Positions 17,656 through 25,820 of a stretch of DNA of 64,000 nucleotides are shown piece after piece. The notes below the pieces were generated by a model. That model saw nothing but the letters and a program-made list of their open reading frames with translations, searched no databases and was not told where the DNA came from. Position 1 is the stretch's first letter; each line of letters opens with the position of its first letter. Origin of the DNA: Mesorhizobium sp. (GTDB lineage: Bacteria > Pseudomonadota > Alphaproteobacteria > Rhizobiales > Rhizobiaceae). The stretch is taken from positions 1 through 64,000 of the forward strand of contig NZ_JAFKID010000028.1 in the NCBI RefSeq assembly GCF_017306545.1, written 5' to 3'. A program made the position numbers and the translations under genes.

Positions 17656-19008
17656 GTGCAACCGTCCGTTCTACAGAAATATGGCGAGGCGCGCCTGCCG
17701 CGCTACACGAGCTACCCGCCCTCACCCGAGTTCTCGCCGACCGTCGGCTTCGCGACTTATGGCGACTGGCTGTCGCGCCTGCCGCCTGACGATCCTGCCT
17801 CGCTCTATCTGCATGTCCCGTTCTGCCGGTCGATGTGCTGGTATTGCGGCTGCCATACCACCATAACCGCCAAGGACCAGCCGGTCGTCGAGTATCTCGA
17901 CCTGTTGCGCAGGGAGATCGACCTGGTCGCGGCGCGGGCGCCGCAGCCGCTTCGGGTGGACAAGATACATTTCGGCGGCGGCACGCCGACCATCGTGGCA
18001 CCGATGGATTTCGTCGCGTTGATGGATCTCTTGCGTGACCGCTTCGGCTTCACCGCAACTGCGGAAATCGCGATCGAGATAGACCCACGGACATTGACGA
18101 TCGAGATGGCGGGCGCCTTGGGCGGCGCAGGCGTCGGTCGCGCTAGCCTAGGCGTCCAGAGCTTCGACCCGGTCGTCCAGCGGGCGGTGAACCGGATCCA
18201 GAGCGAGGAGACGACGATCGAAGCGGTCGACCGACTGCGCCAGTCGGGCGTGGGCAACATCAATTTCGACCTGATCTACGGCCTTCCGCACCAGACGGTG
18301 CGTTCCTGCATCGATACCGCTAGCAGCGCGGCGGCTATGCGCCCCGACCGGTTCGCCGTGTTCGGCTACGCGCATGTTCCCTCTTTCAAGAAGCACCAGC
18401 GCATGATCGAGGAGGCTGCCCTACCGGACAGCGCAGCGCGCATGGAGCAAGCATTGGCGATAGCTAAAGCGCTCGTCGCCGCCGGCTACGTGCAGATCGG
18501 GCTGGACCATTTTGCGCTTCCCGACGACGAACTCGCGCAGGCGCAGGCGGCGGGAAAACTGCGGCGCAACTTCCAAGGCTACACCACCGACACATGCGAA
18601 ACGCTGATCGGTTTCGGCGCGTCTGCCATAGGTCGGACGCGGCAGGGCTACGTCCAAAATCAGGTGGGGCTCGGCTTCTACTCCGGATCGATTTCAGACG
18701 GGCAGCTCGCGACGGCTAGAGGCTATCGCCTGACCGCCGAAGACCGCCTGCGCGCGGAAATCATCGAGCGCCTTATGTGCGATTTCGAGGTCGACGTGCC
18801 GGCGGCCTGTGCTCGGCACGGATTTGATGCGGCTGAACTGATCACCGGCAACCAGAAGCTTCGCGAACTCGCCGAGGATGGAGTGATCGATCTTGTCGGC
18901 GCTGTCATTCGCGTTCGGCGTGACCATCGCTTTCTGGTTCGTGCAGCGGCAGCGGCTTTCGACGCTTATCTTTACAAATCAGGCCGTAGCCACAGCCAAG
19001 CAGCCTGA
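17656..19008 (+). CDS. hemN: Oxygen-independent coproporphyrinogen III oxidase
   Basis: A 450-residue radical SAM enzyme that decarboxylates coproporphyrinogen III without O2, giving heme for NarI and other anaerobic cytochromes. It has the N-terminal RYTSYPPSPEF, the HemN cluster motif CRSMCWYCGC (Cys 57, 61, 64 and 66) and FGGGTPT. E. coli HemN is 457 residues. The start is GTG at 17656 with GGAGG upstream, because similarity to HemN begins at QPSVLQKYGEARLPRYT; the open frame further upstream is non-coding in character. The NnrR box 56 bases before it links heme supply to denitrification. Confidence 0.93.
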   Translation: MQPSVLQKYGEARLPRYTSYPPSPEFSPTVGFATYGDWLSRLPPDDPASLYLHVPFCRSMCWYCGCHTTITAKDQPVVEYLDLLRREIDLVAARAPQPLRVDKIHFGGGTPTIVAPMDFVALMDLLRDRFGFTATAEIAIEIDPRTLTIEMAGALGGAGVGRASLGVQSFDPVVQRAVNRIQSEETTIEAVDRLRQSGVGNINFDLIYGLPHQTVRSCIDTASSAAAMRPDRFAVFGYAHVPSFKKHQRMIEEAALPDSAARMEQALAIAKALVAAGYVQIGLDHFALPDDELAQAQAAGKLRRNFQGYTTDTCETLIGFGASAIGRTRQGYVQNQVGLGFYSGSISDGQLATARGYRLTAEDRLRAEIIERLMCDFEVDVPAACARHGFDAAELITGNQKLRELAEDGVIDLVGAVIRVRRDHRFLVRAAAAAFDAYLYKSGRSHSQAA

Positions 19009-19164
19009 CCAAGCAAGCACTTCGGGATGCGGCCAGGAAGGCGGAACGGACTCTCCGGAGCAGCCTCTATTCCTTTCGCGTTCGATGCCTCGGACGTACC
19101 TGCCGAAAGCCGTCCCTGAGCGGAAAAGCCACCGCGTTTCGTGAGAACGGCGGGAAAGGAAACA

Positions 19165-19180
19165 TTTGCGCCAGAGCAAA
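19165..19180. promoter_or_regulatory. NnrR-type box before 19297 gene
   Basis: TTTGCGCCAGAGCAAA in the 288-base gap after hemN. It lies 116 bases before the ATG at 19297 and is the only visible reason to link that unknown gene to denitrification. Confidence 0.65.
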
Positions 19181-19296
19181 CTTACGGCGGGATAAATCGC
19201 TAAGCTGCCGTCCTAGGCAAATAGGCGGTACGCTTCCAGTCGATGGTGTCGTTAGTTCGGACGCGCCCGAGGTAATTGGAAAGAAGCGGGTTTACG

Positions 19297-19674
19297 ATGA
19301 AGATTCTCGTGTCAGAGACAATGGCGCCGAGCCATAGGGCCGGCACGGAAAGGGATATTGTCGCGAGACTGACGGCGGTCGTGAAGAATGCGCGGCTCGA
19401 CTGCGAGTGCCGTTCCCAACTTGACGAGGCACTAGACCGGTTTGCAGCGATGGAGCGACGGCGTACGATCCGCAGCGATCTTTCCAAGGCCGGCAGCCAA
19501 CGCCGGAAGATCGAGGCGATCCTGCTTTTTCTCCAAGACCTGGATGATCTGAAAACGACGGAGCAGGACTACAGCGTGTTCAAGGACGTCGCGCTTCTCT
19601 TCGATGACATCGCCATCGCCGCCAAGGAAGGAGCGGAGGCGATGCGACGACTCTATTCGGCGAGCGAGGGATAG
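19297..19674 (+). CDS. Hypothetical helical protein under an NnrR box
   Basis: A 125-residue protein I do not recognise. It is soluble and helical with a Cys pair (DCECRSQLDEALDRF) and acidic segments (FLQDLDDLKTTEQDY; VALLFDDIAIAAKEGAE). No membrane segment or signal peptide. The start at MKILVSETM is preferred over an in-frame ATG seven codons earlier. It converges with the DUF2249 gene at 19956. The NnrR-type box upstream suggests a role during denitrification. Confidence 0.6.
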   Translation: MKILVSETMAPSHRAGTERDIVARLTAVVKNARLDCECRSQLDEALDRFAAMERRRTIRSDLSKAGSQRRKIEAILLFLQDLDDLKTTEQDYSVFKDVALLFDDIAIAAKEGAEAMRRLYSASEG

Positions 19675-19710
19675 AGGCGGACCAGAGGTGACCTGAACCG
19701 AACGAAGTCC

Positions 19711-19956
19711 TCATTCGCATCCGCATTCGGGAAGCGTCGATGATTTGCCTATCTCGATCTGCCAGTCCGGCGGCCCGCTCTGCAGGCACGTCCATTCGTA
19801 TCCTTCGGCGAAGAAGGCCCTGAACTTGCGCTCGAGGCGCGAGGGATCGAAGTCGCAGACCACCCGCACCGCCTCGCCGGCGTGCAAACCGTCGAACATC
19901 GACAGGATAGCGGCATCCTTGTTGGCTGAAGCCAGTCTGCGCACGTCATAGATCAT
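19711..19956 (-). CDS. DUF2249 protein (second copy)
   Basis: An 81-residue DUF2249 protein: MIYDVRRLAS, GEAVRVVCDFDPSRLERKF, then YEWTCLQSGPPDWQIEIGK. It has one Cys in VVCDFD and a Cys pair at the C-terminus (ECGCE), which the other copies lack. It is preceded by a perfectly palindromic NnrR box 63 bases upstream, whereas the first copy (15868) lies under NsrR. It stands alone. Confidence 0.82.
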   Translation of the reverse strand: MIYDVRRLASANKDAAILSMFDGLHAGEAVRVVCDFDPSRLERKFRAFFAEGYEWTCLQSGPPDWQIEIGKSSTLPECGCE

Positions 19957-20019
19957 CGTCTTCGTCCTCGCTGGCCACTTCCAAGATACTGCAGTCTTGT
20001 GACTTCCGGCGGTCGGTTC

Positions 20020-20035
20020 TTTGCGAATCCGCAAA
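20020..20035. promoter_or_regulatory. NnrR-type box before DUF2249 gene
   Basis: TTTGCGAATCCGCAAA, flanked by C and G to make perfectly paired CTTTGCG and CGCAAAG arms. It lies 63 bases before the start at 19956. Confidence 0.75.
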
Positions 20036-20119
20036 GACGATTGCTGCGGGCCTCGGGCTATCCGGCTTCGCAGCCGATTGTGCGCTGTCCGTGGGCGGCA
20101 CCAATTGTCAGCAATCTAT

Positions 20120-20692
20120 TCATAGGGTCCCGCTCCAACGCGTCATCCGGTCTCCGGGATCGACGCCCGCCCAATTGACGAGCCGTGCCGCGATCTCGCG
20201 TATGATGTCGTCCATAGATAGGGGACGGGCGTAGAACGGCGGCACAGGCGGCGCCACGACGGCACCCATACGCGCGAGGCGCAACATGGCCTCGATATGC
20301 CCTTCGTGTAGCGGCGCCTCGCGCGGAGCGATCACCAATCGTCGTTTCTCTTTCAACACCACGTCGGCCGCCCGCACCAGCAGGTTGTCGCCGAGCCCGT
20401 ATGCCATGGCGGCGAGGCTGCGCATCGAACACGGCACCACGATCATGCCGTCGGTGCGGAAGGATCCACTGGCGATGGGCGCTCCCAGATTGCCGGCTTG
20501 ATGCACATGCTCAGCAATAGCCGTAAACTGAACGATGCCGTCAGCGCCGAGCTCATGCGCGATTGTCGCTCGAGCGCCGTCAGAAATGACCAGGTGCGTC
20601 TCGATATCTGCGGCAGCCAGCTGCCTGAGCGTTTCGAGCGCGAGTGCTGAACCGGAGGCGCCAGCCACGCCGACAATCAAGCGTTTTCGCAT
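20120..20692 (-). CDS. ubiX: Flavin prenyltransferase UbiX
   Basis: A 190-residue flavin prenyltransferase that makes prenylated FMN for UbiD. It begins RLIVGVAGASGSALALETL, and MIVVPCSMRSLAAMAYGLGDNLLVRAADV with LVIAPREAPLHEGHIEAML are split family signatures (VPCSMRSLA; LVIAPRE). Its start overlaps the ubiD stop by 16 bases, so cofactor maker and user are coupled. Confidence 0.94.
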   Translation of the reverse strand: MRKRLIVGVAGASGSALALETLRQLAAADIETHLVISDGARATIAHELGADGIVQFTAIAEHVHQAGNLGAPIASGSFRTDGMIVVPCSMRSLAAMAYGLGDNLLVRAADVVLKEKRRLVIAPREAPLHEGHIEAMLRLARMGAVVAPPVPPFYARPLSMDDIIREIAARLVNWAGVDPGDRMTRWSGTL

Positions 20693-22197
20693 TGGGCTTC
20701 GCGCTTCGCACGGTTCGGAAACAATTCCCGCCAGCGCTCATCGACGCGCCGCTCCACAGCGGCATCCATGCCGAGTTCGACGCCCCATTCGCGTGAGGTC
20801 TCGGCGCCGATCTTGCGGGTGGCGTCAAAGCCTATCTTGCCGCCGAGTCCCTCAAGCGGCGAGGCGAAGTCGAGCTGGTCGATGGGCATGCGGTCCACCT
20901 GCATGACGTCGCGGCCGGGATCCATGCGTGTAGCGAGCGCCCACATCACATCGTCCCAGGAGCGGATATCTATATCGTCGTCGACGACGACGACCATCTT
21001 GGTCATGGAGAATTGAGGCAGCGTCGACCAGAAGCCCATCATGACGCGCCGGGCCTGACCCGCATATCTCTTGGCGATCGAGATCACCGCGATCCGGTAG
21101 GAACAGGCTTCCGGCGGGAGCCAGATATCCAGAATCTCCGGCATCTGCTTTCGCAGCAGCGGCTTGAAAACCTCCAGCAATGCGCTTCCAAGCACAGACG
21201 GCTCATCGGGCGCGCGCCCGGTGAAGGTCGTCAGATAACTGGCCCCGTCGCGGATTTGCATGCGCTTAAGCTTGAACACGGGATAGCGCTCAGGGGCGTT
21301 GTAATAGCCCGTATGATCGCCGAACGGACCTTCGATCGCGGTCTCCGTGGGCGAAACGGTGCCTTCTAGGACGATCTCGGCGCTTGCTGGCACATGCAGC
21401 ATGATGTCCCTGCAAGGCGCCATCCGCACACGCCGGTCGTTGATCATACCTGACAGCGCGAGCTCCGACACTCCTTCCGGTGCTGGCATTACCGCGGCAA
21501 GCATTGTCGCAGGATCCGCCCCGATCATCACCGCAACCGGCATCTCAAGACCCCTAGCCTGCCAGGCTCGATGATGCGCCGCACCGCCGCGCATGGGTAG
21601 CCAGCGCAGGATGGCGCGGTCGCGGCCGATCACCTGCATGCGGTAGATTCCCAGATTGTAGGCGCTGAAGTCGTCGTCGCCCGGCGGCCGGGTGACGACA
21701 ATCGGCCAGGTGATCAGAGGTCCGGCGTCGCCAGGCCAGCAGGTCTGGACTGGCAGAAACGAGAAGTCCGGCTCAGCCTCTTTCCACTCCTTCGTCGCGG
21801 AAACGATCTTCGGCCGCGTCTGGAACGCTCTGCGGGCGGCTGGCAGCATTGTGCTGAACTGCTTCAGATTCTGCGGCGGTTGCGGCGACCGCATCCAGGC
21901 CAGCAGTTCGCCTAGCCTGGCGAGTCCCTCGACGTCCGTGCCGAGCCCCCACGCGACCCGTTCGACAGTACCGAAAAGGTTGGTGACCACCGGCAGGTTC
22001 GACACGAGGCCGCTTTGGTCCAGCGGCTGCGTCAGCCGCAGCGCCGGCCCGCCGGTAGCGACCACCCTGCGGTGAATCTCGGTAATCTCCAGCCGCATCG
22101 AGACCGGCACCCGGATCGTATCCAGGCGCCCCATACTTTCCAGATGAAAAAGGTAGGCGCCAAGAGTATGAAACCGGGGAAGATTGCGCTCGTGCAT
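20677..22197 (-). CDS. ubiD: UbiD family decarboxylase
   Basis: A 506-residue prenylated-FMN decarboxylase, most likely 4-hydroxy-3-polyprenylbenzoate decarboxylase of ubiquinone synthesis. Motifs include FGDHTGYYNAPERYPVFKL (with the catalytic Glu region EGPFGDHTGYY), EVFKPLLRKQMPEI and the C-terminal IGFDATRKIGAET. The length fits UbiD (E. coli 497). A variant NnrR box lies 65 bases upstream. It is placed opposite ubiTUV; the operon is ubiD-ubiX. Confidence 0.9.
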   Translation of the reverse strand: MHERNLPRFHTLGAYLFHLESMGRLDTIRVPVSMRLEITEIHRRVVATGGPALRLTQPLDQSGLVSNLPVVTNLFGTVERVAWGLGTDVEGLARLGELLAWMRSPQPPQNLKQFSTMLPAARRAFQTRPKIVSATKEWKEAEPDFSFLPVQTCWPGDAGPLITWPIVVTRPPGDDDFSAYNLGIYRMQVIGRDRAILRWLPMRGGAAHHRAWQARGLEMPVAVMIGADPATMLAAVMPAPEGVSELALSGMINDRRVRMAPCRDIMLHVPASAEIVLEGTVSPTETAIEGPFGDHTGYYNAPERYPVFKLKRMQIRDGASYLTTFTGRAPDEPSVLGSALLEVFKPLLRKQMPEILDIWLPPEACSYRIAVISIAKRYAGQARRVMMGFWSTLPQFSMTKMVVVVDDDIDIRSWDDVMWALATRMDPGRDVMQVDRMPIDQLDFASPLEGLGGKIGFDATRKIGAETSREWGVELGMDAAVERRVDERWRELFPNRAKREAQCENA

Positions 22198-22262
22198 TGG
22201 AAGATATCCGGCGCCAGCAACTCACCGGCGCCGTTCCGATGCCATGGACTCCCGAACCGGTC

Positions 22263-22278
22263 GTTGACATTCCGCAAA
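22263..22278. promoter_or_regulatory. Variant NnrR-type box before ubiD
   Basis: GTTGACATTCCGCAAA matches the regulon pattern except for its first base, and its right half is identical to the hemN box. It lies 65 bases before the ubiD start. The mismatch makes it less certain than the others. Confidence 0.45.
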
Positions 22279-22339
22279 CAGGACGCCGAGACGGCTACGG
22301 TTCGAGCCACTGCCGCCGTTGCACACGCAGCCGGGCGCG

Positions 22340-22612
22340 TCATCTGTCTGGCTGGATGCACTCCTTGAGAAACTCGGCGTTCGGGCAGAATTCGAGGATA
22401 GTGAAGACCTGCTGCTCCCCTTGCAGCCGTTGGCTGCACTCGCGTTGAACGATACACGCCAAGCAGACGTTGCGTGCCGTCGCCATCGCTGTCCCGCCGG
22501 ATTTGCGGGCAGCAAGCATAGGATCGATCTCCAGCCGCTCCAGGACAATGTCCAATCGCGCAAACTGCCGCCACACCCGTTCGGTCTGCGGCCAATGTTC
22601 AACAGACCGCAT
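22340..22612 (-). CDS. DUF6455 family protein
   Basis: A 90-residue small protein: LERLEIDPMLAARKSGGTA, then ARNVCLACIVQRECSQRLQG and EFCPNAEFLKECI. The four to five conserved Cys in the C-x2-C, C and FCPN positions mark the uncharacterised DUF6455 family; a metal site is plausible. The ATG at 22612 is preferred because GGAGG precedes it, although the frame is open to 22633. It is divergent from ubiT with the NnrR-type box at 22744 between. A second DUF6455 gene lies beside narK. Confidence 0.75.
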   Translation of the reverse strand: MRSVEHWPQTERVWRQFARLDIVLERLEIDPMLAARKSGGTAMATARNVCLACIVQRECSQRLQGEQQVFTILEFCPNAEFLKECIQPDR

Positions 22613-22743
22613 GACGACCTCCATGCGTCGCACTGAACTTCACGAAGAAAATCTACTCCAAAGCCGCGTCCCGAATCCATGTGTCCAGTCGCCGCGCCAT
22701 CTTGCTACGAGGGCGGCCGGCAGTGTGGTCCTTCGCACCCGTC

Positions 22744-22759
22744 TTTGATCCTGCGCAAA
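22744..22759. promoter_or_regulatory. NnrR-type box before ubiTUV
   Basis: TTTGATCCTGCGCAAA, 56 bases before the ubiT start and 131 before the divergent DUF6455 start. Confidence 0.72.
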
Positions 22760-22815
22760 CTTCTTTCGCGCAACTCGACCTATCGTCACCCGTCCAAAAT
22801 GGACCGGAGGGCAGA

Positions 22816-23364
22816 ATGGCGGCAGGAAACGAAGAAATCAGTTTGCCGGCTTCGGCCCGGCGCCTTCTGCCGCCATTTGCCGCCGCTCCATTCGGCCCAC
22901 TGCTAACCCTTTCGTTGCGATCGCTTGCCCGGCGTCGCCCGGGTCTGTTCGAACGGCTCGGCGAACATAGTACCGCCCGCTTCTTGATCGATCCGACAGA
23001 CCTGTCCTTTGCCTTCAGCGTCGTGCCTGACGGTGCATCAGCTGTCGTCCGCGTCACCGGCAAGAGCGGCTCCGCTCCATCCGACGTGGTGATACGCGGT
23101 CCGCTGCTGACGCTGCTGGGCGTTCTCGACGGTACGCTGGACGGCGACGCAATGTTCTTCCACCGCGCCATCGCGGTCACCGGTAAGACCGAAGCCGTGG
23201 TGGCGCTGCGCAATGCCATCGAGGACGCAGAACTTCGCCCCTCCGACCTGCTCGGGCTGCGCGGCGTGCTCGCGCGGCTCGCCGACGCCGGCATCCTGGG
23301 CGGCCTCAGCGCGGCACGACACTTCGCAGCGGACGCGCCTGTCGCCAAGGCGGGGCAGGCATGA
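22816..23364 (+). CDS. ubiT: UbiT-like SCP2-domain lipid-binding protein
   Basis: A 182-residue SCP2 sterol-carrier-type protein. The N-terminal hydrophobic helix region (GPLLTLSLRSLARRRPGLF) precedes the SCP2 fold (ARFLIDPTDLSFAFSV; VVIRGPLLTLLGVLDGTLDGDAMFFHR). UbiT is the accessory factor of O2-independent ubiquinone synthesis in E. coli. The ATG has a perfect GGAGG site, and the stop overlaps the ubiU start (ATGA), so identity is supported by the ubiTUV order. Confidence 0.88.
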   Translation: MAAGNEEISLPASARRLLPPFAAAPFGPLLTLSLRSLARRRPGLFERLGEHSTARFLIDPTDLSFAFSVVPDGASAVVRVTGKSGSAPSDVVIRGPLLTLLGVLDGTLDGDAMFFHRAIAVTGKTEAVVALRNAIEDAELRPSDLLGLRGVLARLADAGILGGLSAARHFAADAPVAKAGQA

Positions 23365-24356
23365 GCGGCCGCATGGAACTGGTTTGCCCGGCGGGAACAC
23401 CGGCCACGCTCAGGGCCGCCGTGCTGGCGGGCGCGGACGCCGTCTATTGCGGCTTCCGTGACGAGACCAACGCCCGCAATTTCCCCGGCCTCAACTTCTC
23501 GCCGCAGGAGATGGCCGAAGGCATCCGTTTCGCACACGGCAACGGCAGCAAGGCCTTGGTCGCCATCAACACCTTCGCGCGGGCGGAGAACACGGACCTT
23601 TGGCGCAAGGCGGCGGACACGGCGGCGGTCTGCGGCGCGGACGCCGTCATCGCCGCCGACATCGCCGTGCTCGACCACATGGCGAACAACCACCCGCGCA
23701 CGCGCTTGCACCTTTCCGTACAGGCCGCCGCGGCGACGCCGGAAGCGATCAGTTTCTACGCGCAAGCATTCGGCGTGCGCCGCGTCGTACTGCCGCGCGT
23801 GCTTTCGGTGCAGGAGATCGCCGTGCTCAACCGGGCGATAGACGTGGAAACGGAAGCCTTCGTCTTCGGCGGCCTGTGCGTGATGATGGAAGGCCGCTGC
23901 CATCTGTCGTCCTACGCGACGGGCAAATCGCCCAATCTCAACGGCGTCTGCTCACCCCCCGAAGCGGTCAGCTACGTGGAGGACGCCGAAGGGACCACGG
24001 CGCGGCTGGCCGGCTTCACCATCGACCGCTTCGGCGCCGGGGAACCTGCGGGTTACCCAACGCTGTGCAAAGGCAGGTTCACGGCCGGGGACAAGACCGG
24101 CTACCTGTTCGAGGATCCAGTCAGCCTGAATGCCGGCAGCATGATCGTGGCGCTGAAGAGCGCCGGCGTCACCGCCCTCAAGATCGAGGGCCGCCAGCGC
24201 GGCAAGGGTTATGTCACCGAGGTGGTGCGCGCCTTCCGACGGGCGGTCGACGCAGCCGAGAGCGGCGGCGACCCGGTCGAGATTGACGGCATCCTGGCTG
24301 GCTTGTCCGAAGGCGGCCGGCAGACCACCGGCGCCTACCGCAAGACGTGGAGGTAG
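23361..24356 (+). CDS. ubiU: O2-independent ubiquinone hydroxylation protein UbiU
   Basis: A 331-residue U32-family protein. Cys 173, 180, 197 and 236 (GGLCVMMEGRCHLS; NGVCSPP; PTLCKGRF) match the four ligands of the [4Fe-4S] cluster in UbiU. With UbiV it forms the complex that hydroxylates ubiquinone precursors under anoxia using a non-O2 donor (prephenate in E. coli). It overlaps ubiT and is followed after 3 bases by ubiV. Confidence 0.93.
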   Translation: MSGRMELVCPAGTPATLRAAVLAGADAVYCGFRDETNARNFPGLNFSPQEMAEGIRFAHGNGSKALVAINTFARAENTDLWRKAADTAAVCGADAVIAADIAVLDHMANNHPRTRLHLSVQAAAATPEAISFYAQAFGVRRVVLPRVLSVQEIAVLNRAIDVETEAFVFGGLCVMMEGRCHLSSYATGKSPNLNGVCSPPEAVSYVEDAEGTTARLAGFTIDRFGAGEPAGYPTLCKGRFTAGDKTGYLFEDPVSLNAGSMIVALKSAGVTALKIEGRQRGKGYVTEVVRAFRRAVDAAESGGDPVEIDGILAGLSEGGRQTTGAYRKTWR

Positions 24357-24359
24357 GCC

Positions 24360-25259
24360 GTGCCATCGCTGAAGCTCACTTTGGGGCCGCTGTTCTTCCA
24401 TTGGCCGGCAGACCGGCTGTCGTCCTTCTACAACCGCGTCGCCGACGAAGCGCCGGTGGACCGCGTCCATGTCGGCGAGGTCGTCTGCGGCAAGCGCATG
24501 CCCTTCTCCGACCCGGCTTGGCCGGACATCATCGAACGGCTCGAGCGCGGCGGCAAGGAAGTCGTGCTCTCGACGCTGGCGGCGCCCGCCACGGTGCGGG
24601 AACGCCGCGCCGTCGAGGAGTTGTGCGCCGATGGCCGGCTGGTGGAGATCAACGACATCACCGCCCTGCCCCTCCGCTCCGGCAAGCCGTTTGTGACGGG
24701 ACCGTTCCTGAACGTCTACAACGAGGCTACGGCACGGTTCCTGGTCCGGCATGGCGCGCGCACCATCTGTCCGCCGGTCGAGATCTCGCTGGCGACGATC
24801 GGAGCGATCGCGACGGCATGTCCCGAAGCCGAATTCGAGATCTTCGCCTTCGGCCGGCTGCCATTGGCGCTGTCGGGGCGCTGCTACCATGCGCGGCTGC
24901 ACGGCCTCCACAAGGATTCATGCCAGTTCACCTGCGAACAGGACCCCGACGGGCTCGCCGTCGATACGCTCGACGGGCAGTCGTTCCTGGCGATCAACGG
25001 CGTGCAGACGCTTTCGGCACAGGTGCAGGCGGTCGTTCTCGATCCAGCAGAATTCGCCGCTTATGGCGTCCGCCGGCTGCGGCTGTCGCCGCACGGCTGC
25101 GACATGGTCGAGATAGCCCGCACCTACAGGGAACTTGTCGAGCAGCGGCTTGACCCGGACGGCGCGCGTTTCCTGCTGTCCTGTCTCGACCTGCCGGGTC
25201 CGATGGTCGATGGCTATGCCTGGGGCGAGGCCGGATCGCGGCCGCCGGTGGCGGTTTGA
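24360..25259 (+). CDS. ubiV: O2-independent ubiquinone hydroxylation protein UbiV
   Basis: A 299-residue U32-family partner of UbiU. Cys 43 (EVVCGKRMPFS), 175, 188 and 192 (SGRCYHARL; DSCQFTCEQ) reproduce the C...C-x12-C-x3-C arrangement of the UbiV cluster ligands. The start is GTG at 24360, three bases after ubiU. A molybdenum cofactor gene follows after 10 bases, likely in the same transcript. Confidence 0.92.
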   Translation: MPSLKLTLGPLFFHWPADRLSSFYNRVADEAPVDRVHVGEVVCGKRMPFSDPAWPDIIERLERGGKEVVLSTLAAPATVRERRAVEELCADGRLVEINDITALPLRSGKPFVTGPFLNVYNEATARFLVRHGARTICPPVEISLATIGAIATACPEAEFEIFAFGRLPLALSGRCYHARLHGLHKDSCQFTCEQDPDGLAVDTLDGQSFLAINGVQTLSAQVQAVVLDPAEFAAYGVRRLRLSPHGCDMVEIARTYRELVEQRLDPDGARFLLSCLDLPGPMVDGYAWGEAGSRPPVAV

Positions 25260-25269
25260 GGAGGGATAG

Positions 25270-25806
25270 GTGACGCGGATCGCCATCCTCACCGTCTCGG
25301 ATCGCGCCAGCCGCGGCGAATATGAGGACCTCGGCGGCCCCACGGTCGAAAGCTGGCTGCGCGCCGCAGTGACCGGCCCGTGCGACTATCTGCGCCGCAT
25401 CGTGCCGGACGGACTGGAAAGCGTGCGGGACGCCTTGATCGAGCTTTGCGACCGCGACGGCGCCGACCTCGTGCTGACGACCGGAGGAACCGGCCCCGCG
25501 CCCCGGGACTTGACGCCCGAAGCGATGGAGCAGGTCTTCAGCAAGGGGCTGCCCGGCTTCGGGGAACTGATGCGCCGGGCAAGCCTCATGCAGGTGCCCA
25601 CGGCCATCCTTTCGCGCCAGACCGCCGGCATCAGGGGCCGCTCGCTCATCGTCAACCTGCCCGGCAAGCCGTCCGCCATCGCGATCTGCCTGGCCGCCGT
25701 CTTCCCCGCCGTGCCCTATTGCCTCGAACTGATCGGTGCGGGACGGATCGAGCTATCGGCGGAGTTCGCTGTCACCGGTCGCGCCCTCCAGATGGCCGCC
25801 TCCTAG
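25270..25806 (+). CDS. mogA: Molybdopterin adenylyltransferase (MogA/MoaB type)
   Basis: A 178-residue protein of the MogA/MoaB fold with TTGGTGPAPRDLTPEA (the nucleotide/molybdopterin loop) and VNLPGKPSAI near the C-terminus. It adenylylates molybdopterin for metal insertion; NarG needs the resulting bis-MGD cofactor. The start is GTG with AGGAGG upstream. It sits at the end of ubiTUV and converges with nosX. MogA is more likely than MoaB from the length and the Arg-Asp-Leu-Thr-Pro motif. Confidence 0.85.
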   Translation: MTRIAILTVSDRASRGEYEDLGGPTVESWLRAAVTGPCDYLRRIVPDGLESVRDALIELCDRDGADLVLTTGGTGPAPRDLTPEAMEQVFSKGLPGFGELMRRASLMQVPTAILSRQTAGIRGRSLIVNLPGKPSAIAICLAAVFPAVPYCLELIGAGRIELSAEFAVTGRALQMAAS

Positions 25807-25820
25807 AGGCGTCGATTATC

